Shown here piece by piece: positions 7,746 to 16,365 of a DNA stretch of 64,000 nucleotides (position 1 is its first letter; each line of letters starts with the position of its first letter). The DNA is from CAYPTB01 sp964413535. Its GTDB lineage: Bacteria; Planctomycetota; UBA1135; GCA-002686595. The notes beneath the pieces are model-generated. The model saw only the letters and a list, made by a program, of their open reading frames with translations, was not told the DNA's origin and did no database searches. The position numbers and the translations under genes were made by a program. The stretch lies in contig CAYPTB010000027.1 in the NCBI GenBank assembly GCA_964413535.1, forward strand, positions 145,175 through 209,174, in the 5' to 3' direction.

Positions 7746-9262
7746 TAGGGCTCTTCGGCCCCCGGCCGGACGCTCTCGACGCGTGACACGACGCTGCCCT
7801 GCGCGAGCCGCGTCTCGAGCCGCTCTCCCGCGCTCACCCGACTCGCATCCAAGAGGGCCCCCCCGCCCTCGCGGGTCGTGATCGAGTAGCCGCGCGACAG
7901 GACCGCGAGCGGGGAAGTGGCCTCGAGCGAGCGCGCCCCGAGCGCCAGGCGCCGCTCGCGCGCGGCGAGCACGTCCGCGCCGCGCGCGACGAGCCGCCCG
8001 CCGACCAGCGCGAGTCGCGCGCGAGCGGCCGCGAGCCGTCGCGCGGGCGCGTGGCGCTCGAGGGCCAGGCGCGCGGCCGCCGCACGCGCGCGCGCGCGCT
8101 CGAGGATCCGGTTGGAGGCGAGCGTGAGCCGTGCGCGCGTCTGTGCGAGGGCGTGGAGGCGGTGCGCGGCGATCGCGGTCGGGTCGCGCAACACGCGGGC
8201 TCGCGCCAGGCGGCCGAGGCGCTCGACGCGCGCGCAGAGCGCCTGGTCGGCCGCCTCGACGAGACGGTTGCCGGCGCGCTCGATCCGCAGGAGGAGCGCG
8301 CGCCGATCGGGAACGATGGTCTGCGCGGCGTCCGTGGGAGTGTGCGCGCGGTGGTCGGCGACGAAGTCCGACAGGCTCGTGTCCTTCTCGTGTCCCACGG
8401 CGGAGATGACCGGAACGCCCGCGGCGAAGATGGCCTCCGCCACCTCGCGCTCGTTGAAGCCCCACAGGTCCTCGAGCGAGCCGCCGCCGCGCATCACGAC
8501 GATCACGTCGACGCCGCTCGCGTCGAGACGGCGGATGGCGCGGGCGACGTCGCGCGCGCAGTCGGCTCCCTGCACGGCCGCATGGCACAGGCGCAGCGGG
8601 TAGAGCGGCCAGCGCTGGCTGCGCGTGCGCAGGAAGTCGCTGAGCGCCGCCCCGTCGCGGCTCGTGACGATGCCGATCACGCGCGGCAGCGTCGGAAGCG
8701 GACGCGCGCGGCCGAACCAACCCTTCGCCGAGAGCTCAGCCTTCAGCTCCTCGAGCCGGACGAGCAGCGCGCCGAGCCCGAGCGGCTCGATCCTGTCCAC
8801 GGCGAGCTTGTAGCGCCCGTGCGGTCCGTAGACGTCGAGCGCGCCGTGCACGAGCACCTGCATGCCGTCCGCCGGCTTCGCGCGCAGTGCGCGCTCGGCC
8901 TGGCTCTTCCACACGACGCACGACACGAGCGCGCCCGCGTCCTTGAGGTCGAAGTAGACGTGTCCCGAGCTCGTGCGCTTCAGGGCCGAGATCTCGCCCT
9001 CGACGCGCACGCGCCCGAGCCCGACGAGGCTCCCCGCGATCGCGCGCGTGAGCTCCGTGACGGTCCAGGCCGGCGCCGCCGCCGCGTCCGGCGCGGGAGC
9101 GGCTTCCAACGGAGCGTGCGCGCCGGAATCGGCCGTGCCCCCCGCGTTCGCCCGCTCGGGCTCGGGCACGACCGGCGCTCTCCCGCCCGCGGGGGCAAGG
9201 GGTCGCCGAGCGGCCGAGCGCCGGATGTCGGAGGCCGAAAAGGGCAAGTCCTCCTGCGCCAT
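7745..9262 (-). CDS. xseA: exodeoxyribonuclease VII large subunit
   Basis: This is a 505-residue protein. After a low-complexity Ala/Pro-rich extension of ~60 residues, the OB-fold nucleic-acid-binding domain follows (VRVEGEISALKRTSSGHVYFDLKD). Next come the catalytic-domain signatures IGIVTSRDGAALSDF, VMRGGGSLEDLWGFNE and SAVGHEKDTSLSDFVADHRAHTPTDAA, then a coiled-coil region and the conserved C-terminal LSRGYSI. ExoVII degrades single-stranded DNA in both directions and needs several XseB small subunits; no xseB-like gene is visible next to it. The ATG at 9262 is chosen because the OB domain and extension begin there and because AAGGGG lies seven bases upstream; farther-upstream codons overlap the preceding gene. 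Confidence 0.95.
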   Translation of the reverse strand: MAQEDLPFSASDIRRSAARRPLAPAGGRAPVVPEPERANAGGTADSGAHAPLEAAPAPDAAAAPAWTVTELTRAIAGSLVGLGRVRVEGEISALKRTSSGHVYFDLKDAGALVSCVVWKSQAERALRAKPADGMQVLVHGALDVYGPHGRYKLAVDRIEPLGLGALLVRLEELKAELSAKGWFGRARPLPTLPRVIGIVTSRDGAALSDFLRTRSQRWPLYPLRLCHAAVQGADCARDVARAIRRLDASGVDVIVVMRGGGSLEDLWGFNEREVAEAIFAAGVPVISAVGHEKDTSLSDFVADHRAHTPTDAAQTIVPDRRALLLRIERAGNRLVEAADQALCARVERLGRLARARVLRDPTAIAAHRLHALAQTRARLTLASNRILERARARAAAARLALERHAPARRLAAARARLALVGGRLVARGADVLAARERRLALGARSLEATSPLAVLSRGYSITTREGGGALLDASRVSAGERLETRLAQGSVVSRVESVRPGAEEP

Positions 9263-9356
9263 GGCGCCCCTTATCGCCGTGGGCCGGCGGACGGTCAACG
9301 ACACGGGCGATTCCGCGGGCGACGCGCGGCCCTTGCCGTCGCGTCGGAAGCCCGCG

Positions 9357-10517
9357 CTACTGCCCTCGCGGACCGTCGGCGGCGGGCTCCACGAGCCCGG
9401 GCAAGTTCGCGGCCTCCCAGGCCGCGCGGCGCGCGCGGGGCAGGAAGATCCGATAGCGACCGTCGAGGAACGGCGCGCGCGCGTCGCCGCGCATGCTGAC
9501 GCCGTTCTCGAGCACGAGCTGCACGCCCTCGCCCAGCCAGGCGAGCGACAGCGAATCCGCGAACAGGTGCCGCAGCGTCCGGCCGTCGCGATCACGCACG
9601 GCGACGTGCACGTCGCGCAGCACCCCTCCGCGCACCCCGCCCACGTGCCGCAGACGGAAGACCTCGCCCGTGGCGTCTTCCTCGAGCAGCCGATTGAGCG
9701 AAGCCTGGAGCTGCCCGAGATCGAAGCCTGCGTCGTCGGGGCCGACGGGATCCCGGTCGACGGCGAAGAGCTCGGGCAGCGCGGCGCGGAAGGGCGCCGG
9801 GTCGACGCCGGGCAGCAGGATGCGGCGCACGCCGTGCTTGAAGGGAACGCTCTCTCCCGCGTGGCTCTCGCTGCCCTCTTCGAGCACGAGCGTGACGACG
9901 CGTCCGCTCGCGCTGCCCTCGAGCCGCAAGCGTTCGGCGAAAAGGCCGCCGGAGAGCCGGCCGCGGTCGTCGACCAGACGGAAGACCACCGGACCGATCC
10001 ACCCGTCGTCGAGGAGTCCGATGTCGAGCAGATCGAGGCCGTGCACCCACTCCGCCGCGAGCAGCGCGCGCAGGGTGCGCTGCATGGTCGCGCTGCGCTC
10101 CACGCGCGCCGAGTCCTCGGCGGACTCGGGGGGTGTTACCTCGGGCGCGGACTCGAGCTTCCCCGGCTCGTCGGAGAGGAGCTCGCGCACGAACCGACCG
10201 CCGGGACCGTCGGGGGCGAGCGTCGCCACGGCGCTCGTGAAGTCGAGGAAGTTCATCTCGCGCTCGAGGCGCTCCGATTGGACGAGGCCGAGCTCGGTCT
10301 CGAGCTCGCGCACGTGGCCTTCGAGCTCGGCGATGCGCCCACGCTCGCGCGCGAGGTCGTCCGCGCTCTGGGCGCGAACCGCCGCGAGCTCCGCCTCGAG
10401 ACTCCGAACCCTGGCGTTCGCGGGAGCCGCGCGCGCTCCCGCGCGCACGAGCGCGTATCCGCCGGCGAGAAGGCCGAGGAGCGCGACGGCCGCCGCGCAG
10501 CGCCGCCACCCCCTCAT
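9357..10517 (-). CDS. membrane-anchored coiled-coil protein of unknown function
   Basis: The 386-residue product starts with a positively charged end and one transmembrane helix (about residues 8-25), followed by a heptad-like coiled coil (RVRSLEAELAAVRAQ to VRELETELGLVQSE, about 37-85). The rest is a large soluble domain with three similar-looking beta-rich stretches (VFRLVDDRGRLSGGLFAERL, VFRLRHVGGVRGG, VHVAVRDRDGRTLRHLFADSL) that may be internal repeats. No family is recognised. The start overlaps the stop of the upstream membrane protein (ATGA, 10514-10517), and that gene in turn overlaps the exported HEAT-repeat gene, so the three form a translationally coupled unit. Confidence 0.75.
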   Translation of the reverse strand: MRGWRRCAAAVALLGLLAGGYALVRAGARAAPANARVRSLEAELAAVRAQSADDLARERGRIAELEGHVRELETELGLVQSERLEREMNFLDFTSAVATLAPDGPGGRFVRELLSDEPGKLESAPEVTPPESAEDSARVERSATMQRTLRALLAAEWVHGLDLLDIGLLDDGWIGPVVFRLVDDRGRLSGGLFAERLRLEGSASGRVVTLVLEEGSESHAGESVPFKHGVRRILLPGVDPAPFRAALPELFAVDRDPVGPDDAGFDLGQLQASLNRLLEEDATGEVFRLRHVGGVRGGVLRDVHVAVRDRDGRTLRHLFADSLSLAWLGEGVQLVLENGVSMRGDARAPFLDGRYRIFLPRARRAAWEAANLPGLVEPAADGPRGQ

Positions 10518-11215
10518 CGCTCGCTCGGCTCCAGGCCGCTTTGCTGCTCGGCATCCGCCGGTTGTGCCCCGAGGCGCGCGAGGTGGCGCGGCAGCGATCC
10601 GCACGCGACCTCCTCGGGGACGAGCGCGCAGGTCGTGCGCGCACCCGAGCCGAAGTCGACCGCGAGCTCCGGCTCGCCCTCCGGAGGTCGCCCCCACAAC
10701 AGGATCGAGCGCGTCCCGTCTGCGAGGCGCGCCCCGCCGGCGCCGAGGAGCGCGCGCAGGGGATCGATCGCGCCCGGCTCTCGCGACTCGTTCAGCCAGT
10801 CGGCGAGCGGAGCGAGGGCCTGGCCGCGACCGTCTTCCACCGCCGCGCCGTCCACGCGCACGGCCTCGAGTCCAGAGAGCTCGAGCCGCCAGGGCTCGCC
10901 GGAGGGCAGCGCGAAGCGGCGCGCGAGGACCTCTGCTTCGTGCGCCTGCAGCGGGGCCTCGCCGTGCAGGGGACCCAGGCGCACGAGGACGCGCTGCTCC
11001 CCATGCTCCCCATGGTCGAACTCGACGGTGAAGACACGCACCGCATCCGAGGACTTGGTCTCCGCCAACGGCGCCGCCGCTCGTCCGGACTCGCCGCGCA
11101 CCGCGAGGAAGGTCGCCGCCGCGACCAGGACGAGCGCGGGGACGAGCAGCAGCCAGCTCAGGGCCTGAGCTCGTCCCAGTCGTCGCGCTCGTGCTTGTTC
11201 CAGAATCGCTGCCAC
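10514..11215 (-). CDS. single-pass membrane protein of unknown function
   Basis: A protein of about 233 residues from the GTG at 11215; the start is uncertain, since no clear Shine-Dalgarno is seen and the frame stays open farther upstream inside the HEAT gene. A charged N-terminus (EQARARRLGRAQ) precedes one strong transmembrane helix (SWLLLVPALVLVAAATFLAV). The remaining ~180 residues are soluble and presumably periplasmic, with no family recognised. It is the middle gene of a three-gene unit: it overlaps the end of the exported HEAT protein and its stop overlaps the start of the coiled-coil membrane protein. The shared topology (one N-terminal helix plus exported domain) suggests the products form an envelope complex. 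Confidence 0.65.
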   Translation of the reverse strand: MAAILEQARARRLGRAQALSWLLLVPALVLVAAATFLAVRGESGRAAAPLAETKSSDAVRVFTVEFDHGEHGEQRVLVRLGPLHGEAPLQAHEAEVLARRFALPSGEPWRLELSGLEAVRVDGAAVEDGRGQALAPLADWLNESREPGAIDPLRALLGAGGARLADGTRSILLWGRPPEGEPELAVDFGSGARTTCALVPEEVACGSLPRHLARLGAQPADAEQQSGLEPSER

Positions 11216-11925
11216 AGGATCGGATCGCGCTCGTCGTGCCCCGACAGGCGTTGGAGACTGGTGACGATCGCAGCGACGGTCGCGTCGTACGGCCGGCGGC
11301 CGACGGCGTCGAACGGATGCCTCTCGATCTCCTCCCACGCGTGAAGGAGCGCCTGCAAGAGCTCGTAGAAGACGTCCTTCCGGCGCTCGCCTTCCAGCTT
11401 ACTGAATTCGCCCAGCGCTTCTGCAGCGGCCCCCCGGACGCTCGGCTCGGCATGGTCGAGCAGTCCGACCAGGCGCGGGAGGGCCACGGCGCTCTGCGTG
11501 CGTCCGAGCGCGAGCACGAGGGAGCGCTCCACGGCCGCGTCCGGCGCGCGCCGCTCGTCGCCGAGCGCCGCGAGGAGCTCAGCCAATCCCTCGTCCTCCA
11601 TCCGGGCGAGCGCGTTCACGGCCCCGCAGGCGACCTCGCGGCGCATGTCGAGCAAGCGATCCCGCTCCACCGGTCCGCTGAGATCGCAGTCCCTCACGAA
11701 GGCAGCTATGCCGCCCGCGATCGAACGCCGGTCCTTGGGACCCGCGGCGTCGAAGCGCGAGTGGAGCTCGGCCACGAGCCCGCGCGCCTTGCCCGGCGGC
11801 GCGCGGCGTGCCCGCCCGAGCTCGTCCACGAGCATGGCGATGACGGGCAGACGGTCCGGGACCTTGTCGGCGCTGGTTCCCGTCGCGGACGCGACGACCA
11901 GCGCACACAGGACGTGCGCGAGCAT
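11158..11925 (-). CDS. exported HEAT-repeat protein
   Basis: This 255-residue protein begins with a signal peptide (LAHVLCALVVASATGTSA). The body is alpha-helical with HEAT/PBS-type repeats, for example AVNALARMEDEGLAELLAAL, SLVLALGRTQSAVALPRLVGLL and SVRGAAAEALGEFSKLEGE, each a helix pair with a conserved Ala/Leu pattern. Such exported repeat proteins usually serve as protein-protein interaction scaffolds. AAGGGA lies six bases upstream of the ATG at 11925, supporting this start. It heads the three-gene unit that runs down to 9357. Confidence 0.8.
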   Translation of the reverse strand: MLAHVLCALVVASATGTSADKVPDRLPVIAMLVDELGRARRAPPGKARGLVAELHSRFDAAGPKDRRSIAGGIAAFVRDCDLSGPVERDRLLDMRREVACGAVNALARMEDEGLAELLAALGDERRAPDAAVERSLVLALGRTQSAVALPRLVGLLDHAEPSVRGAAAEALGEFSKLEGERRKDVFYELLQALLHAWEEIERHPFDAVGRRPYDATVAAIVTSLQRLSGHDERDPILWQRFWNKHERDDWDELRP

Positions 11926-12070
11926 GGAAATCCCTTCCCGAAGGCCCGGCGGGCGCTTCCCTTCCTGATGGAGCCGAAAGAGCCGCGCCTTCCTTCCCCG
12001 GCAGGGCGGCCGTCGAACGGGCGCCTCTATCGGCGCGCCGGCCGTCCGCTCTTGTCAGGAACCGGAGGAT

Positions 12071-12943
12071 TCAGCCGGGGCGCCGCTGACCCGCCCGGTA
12101 GCGCAGGGTCTCCGCCCGCAGGCGCTCGCGCACGAGTCGCACCACCGGCCCCGCTGCGCCCGGCAGGGGTCCCGTCACGCCGCGCACCAAGACGACCGGC
12201 AGCACGCCGCCCGTCGTGTTGGTGAGGAACACCTCGCTCGCCCCCCCGAGCCGCGCGCGCTCGATGCGCCCGACGTGCACCGGGAGCTCGCGTCCGCCGA
12301 GCGCGGCCGGCTCGCGCGCGAGATCCGCGAGGATGCGGCCGCGACACGTCCCGGCCAGACAGCCGCGCTCGAGCGCGGGCGTCCACAGCGCTCCGTCGAT
12401 CACGGCGAAGACGTTCGAGATGGTTCCCTCGAGGACGTCGTCCGCGTCCGTCAGGAACAGCGCCTCGTAGGCGCCCTGGCGTTGTGCTTCTTCACGCGCA
12501 AGAACGTAGGCGACGCGGCTCGACGACTTGACGCGTCCGAGCGGGTCGCCGGCGCGTCGGCGCTCCGACGCGAGGGTCACGACGACGCCCGGGTCGGCCG
12601 GACGCACCACGTCGCGCGCCGTGACGGCGAGGGTCGGCGAGCCGCCTTCCGGCCCGCGCGAGAGCGTCAGCCGCAGCGCGAGCGGACCGGGCGCTCGAAG
12701 CGCCGCGACGAGGACGCGCAGCGCCTGCTGCGGATCGCACGGCGGCGGCCATCCGATTCCAAGCTCGCGCGCGCCCTCCTGCATGCGCGCCAGGTGATCC
12801 TCGACGAAGTCGAACGAGCCCTCCTCGAACAGCACGGTCTCGAACACCGAGAGGCCGAGCAGGAAGCCCGCGTCGTCGGCCCGGATCGCGGGCTCGCCGG
12901 GCGGGACGATGCGGCCGTCGACGAACGCGGCGTAGCTCGCCAT
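12071..12943 (-). CDS. pabC: class IV PLP aminotransferase, aminodeoxychorismate-lyase-like
   Basis: A 290-residue fold-type IV enzyme. Conserved parts include FVDGRIVPP, ADDAGFLLGLSVFETV, the active-site Lys139 in GRVKSSSRVAYVLA, the PLP-phosphate region DVLEGTISNVF (E172) and EVFLTNTTGGVLPV near the C-terminus. The family includes PabC, branched-chain aminotransferase and D-amino acid aminotransferase; size alone does not separate them. Direct coupling to pabB (TGATG, one-base overlap at 12943) favours PabC, which splits 4-amino-4-deoxychorismate into p-aminobenzoate and pyruvate for folate synthesis. Confidence 0.78.
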   Translation of the reverse strand: MASYAAFVDGRIVPPGEPAIRADDAGFLLGLSVFETVLFEEGSFDFVEDHLARMQEGARELGIGWPPPCDPQQALRVLVAALRAPGPLALRLTLSRGPEGGSPTLAVTARDVVRPADPGVVVTLASERRRAGDPLGRVKSSSRVAYVLAREEAQRQGAYEALFLTDADDVLEGTISNVFAVIDGALWTPALERGCLAGTCRGRILADLAREPAALGGRELPVHVGRIERARLGGASEVFLTNTTGGVLPVVLVRGVTGPLPGAAGPVVRLVRERLRAETLRYRAGQRRPG

Positions 12944-14427
12944 CACGGGGCTCCTCGTGCGCCAGCGGGCGCGCTCTCGAACGCGGAGAACAGCGCGGAG
13001 GCCTTGGCGAGCGTCTCCTCCTCCTCCGCGGCGGGATCGGAGGCGAAGGTGATGCCGCCCCCCACGCGGAACGAGACCTCGCCGCCGCCGTCCGCGCACG
13101 GGCGCCACAGGAGCGTGCGGATCAGGACGTTCCACAGCGCGTGGCCGCGCGTGTCGACGAAGCCGAGCGCGCCGCAGAAGAAACCGCGCCCTTCGCCCTC
13201 GAGCTCCGCGATGGCGCGCATGCTCGCGAGCTTCGGCGCGCCCGTCACGGAGCCGCCGGGGAAGATCGCGTCCAAGACGTCCCACGCGTCGCACTCGTCG
13301 CGCGGCTCGGCCACGACGTCGGCCGTCAGGTGATGCACGCGCGCGTAGCTGCGCAGCGCGGGAAAAGCCTCCACGCGCACGCTGCCGGGCTTCGCCGTGC
13401 GCCCGAGGTCGTTGCGCTCGAGGTCGACGATCATCGCGAGCTCGGCCCGGTCCTTCGCGCTCGCGAGCAAGCGCTCGGCGCACAGAAGGTCCTCTTTGGG
13501 ATCGTCGGCGCGCGCGAGCGTGCCCTTGATCGGTCGCGTGCGCGCGCTGCGCCGTCCGTCCTCCGCCGTGACGAGCTCGAGCAGGAGCTCGGGCGACGAG
13601 CACAGGAGCGCGCCCTCCTGCTCGCCGTCGAAGCGGCAGAAGCCCATGAACGGCGCCGGGTTCGCGGCGCGCAGCGCGCCGTAGAGCTCGAGCGGGTCGC
13701 TCGCCGTCTTGCGCGTGAAGCGATGCGCGAGGTTCGCCTGGTAGAAGTCGCCGCGGGCGATCGCCGCGCGAACGCGCTCGATGCGCTCGCGGTGCACCGC
13801 GGGCGGAGTGTGGCGGACGAGCGGACCGAGCCCCGACGCGGCGCGTTCGGACCGGCCGCCCGCCTGGGGCCAAGGCGCCGCCAGGAGCTCGCACAGCTCC
13901 GCGCGGCGCTCCGCGACGGAGGGACGGTCGTCGCCCGGGTCTTCGCCCAGCACGAGCCACGCGCGGCGGCGCTCGAGGTCGATCACCACGAAGTCGGTGT
14001 ACAGCCCTCCGACGACGAGCGGGAAGCCCCACGGCTCGGGCGGGAGCTCCTGCGCTTCGCCGTGCACGCCGAGATCGTAGGCGAGCGCCCCCGCGAATCC
14101 GCCGTGGAACGGACCCGGCACGCTCTCGGTCGCGCCGGGCTCGAGGCGCTCGGCCCACGCTCGCAGCTCCCGCGTGGTCTGCGGCGGTTGGCCGGCGAGG
14201 GGATCGAAGGCCACCAGACCGAAGCGGCGCGGGAAGCCCGCCGCGCTGTCCAGGCACAGCGGCCGGCGACGCGCGGCGAGCCGCGTGAGCACGCTGAAGG
14301 CGTCGGGAGCGCCGTCCTGCGCGCTGCCCCCGCGCTTCCCCGCAACGTTCCCCGGAACGTCTCCCACGGCGAGCGCGGCAGCGTCGAGCTCGAACACGCG
14401 CGGCCGAAAGCTCAGGGTCCGTGCCAT
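12943..14427 (-). CDS. pabB: aminodeoxychorismate synthase component I
   Basis: A 494-residue chorismate-binding enzyme. The C-terminal half holds all main signatures: FMGFCRF, SSPELLLELV, TRPIKGTLAR, MIVDLERNDLGR, HHLTADVVAE, FPGGSVTGAPK and FRVGGGITFASD. The Lys in PIKGT is the nucleophile typical of PabB; anthranilate synthase TrpE has Ala there, so PabB is preferred. The protein adds an amino group to chorismate in folate synthesis, together with a glutaminase subunit (PabA) not found in this window. The ATG start shares bases with the opposite-strand ATG of the MFS gene within a CCATGG sequence (14424-14429). Confidence 0.9.
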   Translation of the reverse strand: MARTLSFRPRVFELDAAALAVGDVPGNVAGKRGGSAQDGAPDAFSVLTRLAARRRPLCLDSAAGFPRRFGLVAFDPLAGQPPQTTRELRAWAERLEPGATESVPGPFHGGFAGALAYDLGVHGEAQELPPEPWGFPLVVGGLYTDFVVIDLERRRAWLVLGEDPGDDRPSVAERRAELCELLAAPWPQAGGRSERAASGLGPLVRHTPPAVHRERIERVRAAIARGDFYQANLAHRFTRKTASDPLELYGALRAANPAPFMGFCRFDGEQEGALLCSSPELLLELVTAEDGRRSARTRPIKGTLARADDPKEDLLCAERLLASAKDRAELAMIVDLERNDLGRTAKPGSVRVEAFPALRSYARVHHLTADVVAEPRDECDAWDVLDAIFPGGSVTGAPKLASMRAIAELEGEGRGFFCGALGFVDTRGHALWNVLIRTLLWRPCADGGGEVSFRVGGGITFASDPAAEEEETLAKASALFSAFESAPAGARGAP

Positions 14428-15814
14428 GGCGGGGGCGAGACCATATAAGGTCGCGGTGCGCGACGACAAACCCCGCTCCGTCCTGGGCCTGGTGTTCCTG
14501 ACGGTGTTCCTCGACATCGTCGGGTTCTCCGTCCTCTTCCCGATCTTCCCGGCCCTGCTCGAGCACTACCTCGCGGTCGAGGGCGAAGCGAGCGCGCTCG
14601 GTCGCCTGACCGCTTTCCTGCGCGGCCTGGTCGGGAACGGCGGAAGCGACGGGAAGGGCGACGACTCGCTGGCCGTCGCGACGCTCTTCGGCGGCATCCT
14701 CGGCTCGCTCTACGGCGGACTGCAGTTCGTCTTCTCCGTCGTGTGGGGCGGGCTCTCCGATCGCATCGGCCGCAGACCCACGCTGCTCGTGACGCTCACC
14801 GGCACCGCCGCGGCCTACGTGCTGTGGACCTTCGCGGGGAGCTTCGGCGTGCTCGTGCTCTCGCGCGTCGTCGCGGGGATCATGGCGGGCAACATCTCGA
14901 CCGCGTCGGCGGCCGTGGCGGACAGCACCACGGGCTCCAAGCGCGCGGCCGGCATGGGGATCGTCGGGATGGCGATCGGACTCGGCTTCGTCTTCGGTCC
15001 CGCGCTGGGTGCGCTCACGGCGGGCTGGAAGCTCGACGGTGCGACGAGCGGAGCCGTGTTCGCGCTCAACCCCTTCTCGGGCTGCGCGCTCGCGTCGCTC
15101 GCGATCGCCCTCTGCAACCTCGTGTGGGTGGCGACGCGCTTCCCCGAAACCCTCGCGCCGAAGAGCCGCGGCGCCGGCGCGGAGCTGCGCACGCTGCACC
15201 CGTTCGCGCGCCTCGGCACGCTCGGCTTCCCGGGCGTGAAGCGCGCGAACGTCGTCTACCTGTGCTACTACGCCGTGTTCAGCGCGATGGAGTTCACGCT
15301 CGTGTTCCTCGCCGCGGAGCGCTTCGGCTTCGGAGCGCGCGAGAACGCCGCGATGTTCGTCTTCGTCGGCGTCGTGATCGCGCTCGTCCAGGGCGGCGTC
15401 GTGCGGCGCCTGGCGCCCAAGCGCGGCGAGAAGAACCTGGCCGTCACGGGGCTCGCGCTGACCGTGCCCGGCATCGCCGCCATCGGTTTCGCGGGCTCGC
15501 TCACCGTGTTCTACCTCGGCCTGTTCCTCATGGCGGTCGGCAGCGCGCTCGCGTCCCCGTGCCTGAGCTCGCTCGTTTCGCGCTACACGCCCGCCGACCG
15601 CCAGGGACTCTCGCAGGGAGTGCTGCGCTCGATGGGCTCCCTGGCCCGCGCCGCCGGTCCGATCCTGGGGGGTCTGGCCTACTGGAGCCTGGGGAGCGCG
15701 GCGCCCTACTACATCGGGGCGGCCTGCCTCCTCGTTCCCCTGGGCCTCGCGCGGGCGCTCCCCCCCGTTCCGGCCGCGGAGGGTGCCGCCACCGTGCCGA
15801 GCCACACGAACTGA
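14426..15814 (+). CDS. MFS transporter, TetA/DHA1-like
   Basis: This protein of about 462 residues has 12 predicted helices. Helix 1 is LGLVFLTVFLDIVGFSVLFP, and the loop 2-3 signature GGLSDRIGRRPTLLV is the MFS motif A. A charged/Gly-rich stretch (GNGGSDGKGDDS) sits between helices 1 and 2. Closest resemblance is to the TetA/multidrug DHA1 group of proton-coupled exporters; the substrate is unknown and tetracycline resistance should not be assumed. Two starts are possible: ATG 14426, which lies inside the pabB start codon region, or GTG 14456, which has AAGG five bases upstream. The divergent arrangement leaves almost no room for separate promoters if the ATG is used. Confidence 0.85.
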   Translation: MAGARPYKVAVRDDKPRSVLGLVFLTVFLDIVGFSVLFPIFPALLEHYLAVEGEASALGRLTAFLRGLVGNGGSDGKGDDSLAVATLFGGILGSLYGGLQFVFSVVWGGLSDRIGRRPTLLVTLTGTAAAYVLWTFAGSFGVLVLSRVVAGIMAGNISTASAAVADSTTGSKRAAGMGIVGMAIGLGFVFGPALGALTAGWKLDGATSGAVFALNPFSGCALASLAIALCNLVWVATRFPETLAPKSRGAGAELRTLHPFARLGTLGFPGVKRANVVYLCYYAVFSAMEFTLVFLAAERFGFGARENAAMFVFVGVVIALVQGGVVRRLAPKRGEKNLAVTGLALTVPGIAAIGFAGSLTVFYLGLFLMAVGSALASPCLSSLVSRYTPADRQGLSQGVLRSMGSLARAAGPILGGLAYWSLGSAAPYYIGAACLLVPLGLARALPPVPAAEGAATVPSHTN

Positions 15815-15869
15815 AGCTTCGGGACCCGCGTGCCCGATAGGGGGAGGCGGAACGGAGGATCGATCGACC

Positions 15870-16265
15870 ATGGAACGACTGTGCATTCCTTTCCTCGTCG
15901 TCGCGGCATTCGTCGGCGCGAGCGCTCTCACGCACGGGCAGGACGCGAAGGCTTCGCTCGAGGGGCAGGTCCTCTTGCTGCGCGAGGACGTCGCCGCCCT
16001 GCGCACCGAGCTCGACCTGACGCGCGCGCTGCTCGACGAGACGGTGAGCTACCTCGAGCGCCGCTCGAAGGCCGCCGCCGAGCTCGCGCGGGTCCTGTCC
16101 GCCTCGGAGGAGGCGGGCTTCACCTTCGGCATCAACCCGAACTCGCGCGAGATCCTGCTCGCGGGCTGGCGCAAGGAGCTCGCCGACCGCCAGAAGGGCG
16201 TCCCGGGCGCGCCCCCGCCTGCGCCCGCCGACGCGCCGGTTCGGCGCGGCTCGACGCGCCGCTGA
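15870..16265 (+). CDS. small exported coiled-coil protein of unknown function
   Basis: The product has 131 residues with a signal peptide (LCIPFLVVAAFVGASALTHG), followed by a coiled coil (EGQVLLLREDVAALRTELDLTRALLDE to about residue 65). The end is Pro/Arg-rich. GGAGG (15853-15857) lies eleven bases before the ATG. The C-terminal codons and stop are encoded by the first unit of a 25-bp tandem repeat, so the tail and the 3' hairpins are physically linked. No family is recognised; it is probably periplasmic. Confidence 0.7.
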   Translation: MERLCIPFLVVAAFVGASALTHGQDAKASLEGQVLLLREDVAALRTELDLTRALLDETVSYLERRSKAAAELARVLSASEEAGFTFGINPNSREILLAGWRKELADRQKGVPGAPPPAPADAPVRRGSTRR

Positions 16266-16315
16266 TCGGCCCGGCTCGACTCGCCGCTGATCGGCGCGGC
16301 TCGACGCGCCGCCAA
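16241..16315 (+). repeat. three tandem 25-bp units, each able to form a hairpin
   Basis: Units lie at 16241-16265, 16266-16290 and 16291-16315. Units 1 and 3 carry CGGCGCG and CGCGCCG around a GCTCGA loop, giving a 7-bp GC-rich stem; unit 2 has two changes that weaken the stem. Unit 1 contains the stop codon of the upstream gene. There is no T-run, so a Rho-independent terminator is not certain. Confidence 0.75.
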
Positions 16316-16365
16316 GCGGAACTCCCGGCTTCTCCCGAGCCGGCTCGCGCGGCACTCTGCCTGTC

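Noticed and set aside
14426..15814. Tetracycline resistance protein
   Set aside because: The similarity is only at the level of the DHA1/TetA group of MFS exporters; the substrate cannot be read from the sequence.
12071..16006. Very long open frame on the minus strand continuing upstream of the pabC-like gene, and similar long frames elsewhere
   Set aside because: These result from the high GC content. They run antisense or out of frame to pabB, the MFS gene and others that have clear domains, and their translations are Arg/Ala-rich without motifs.
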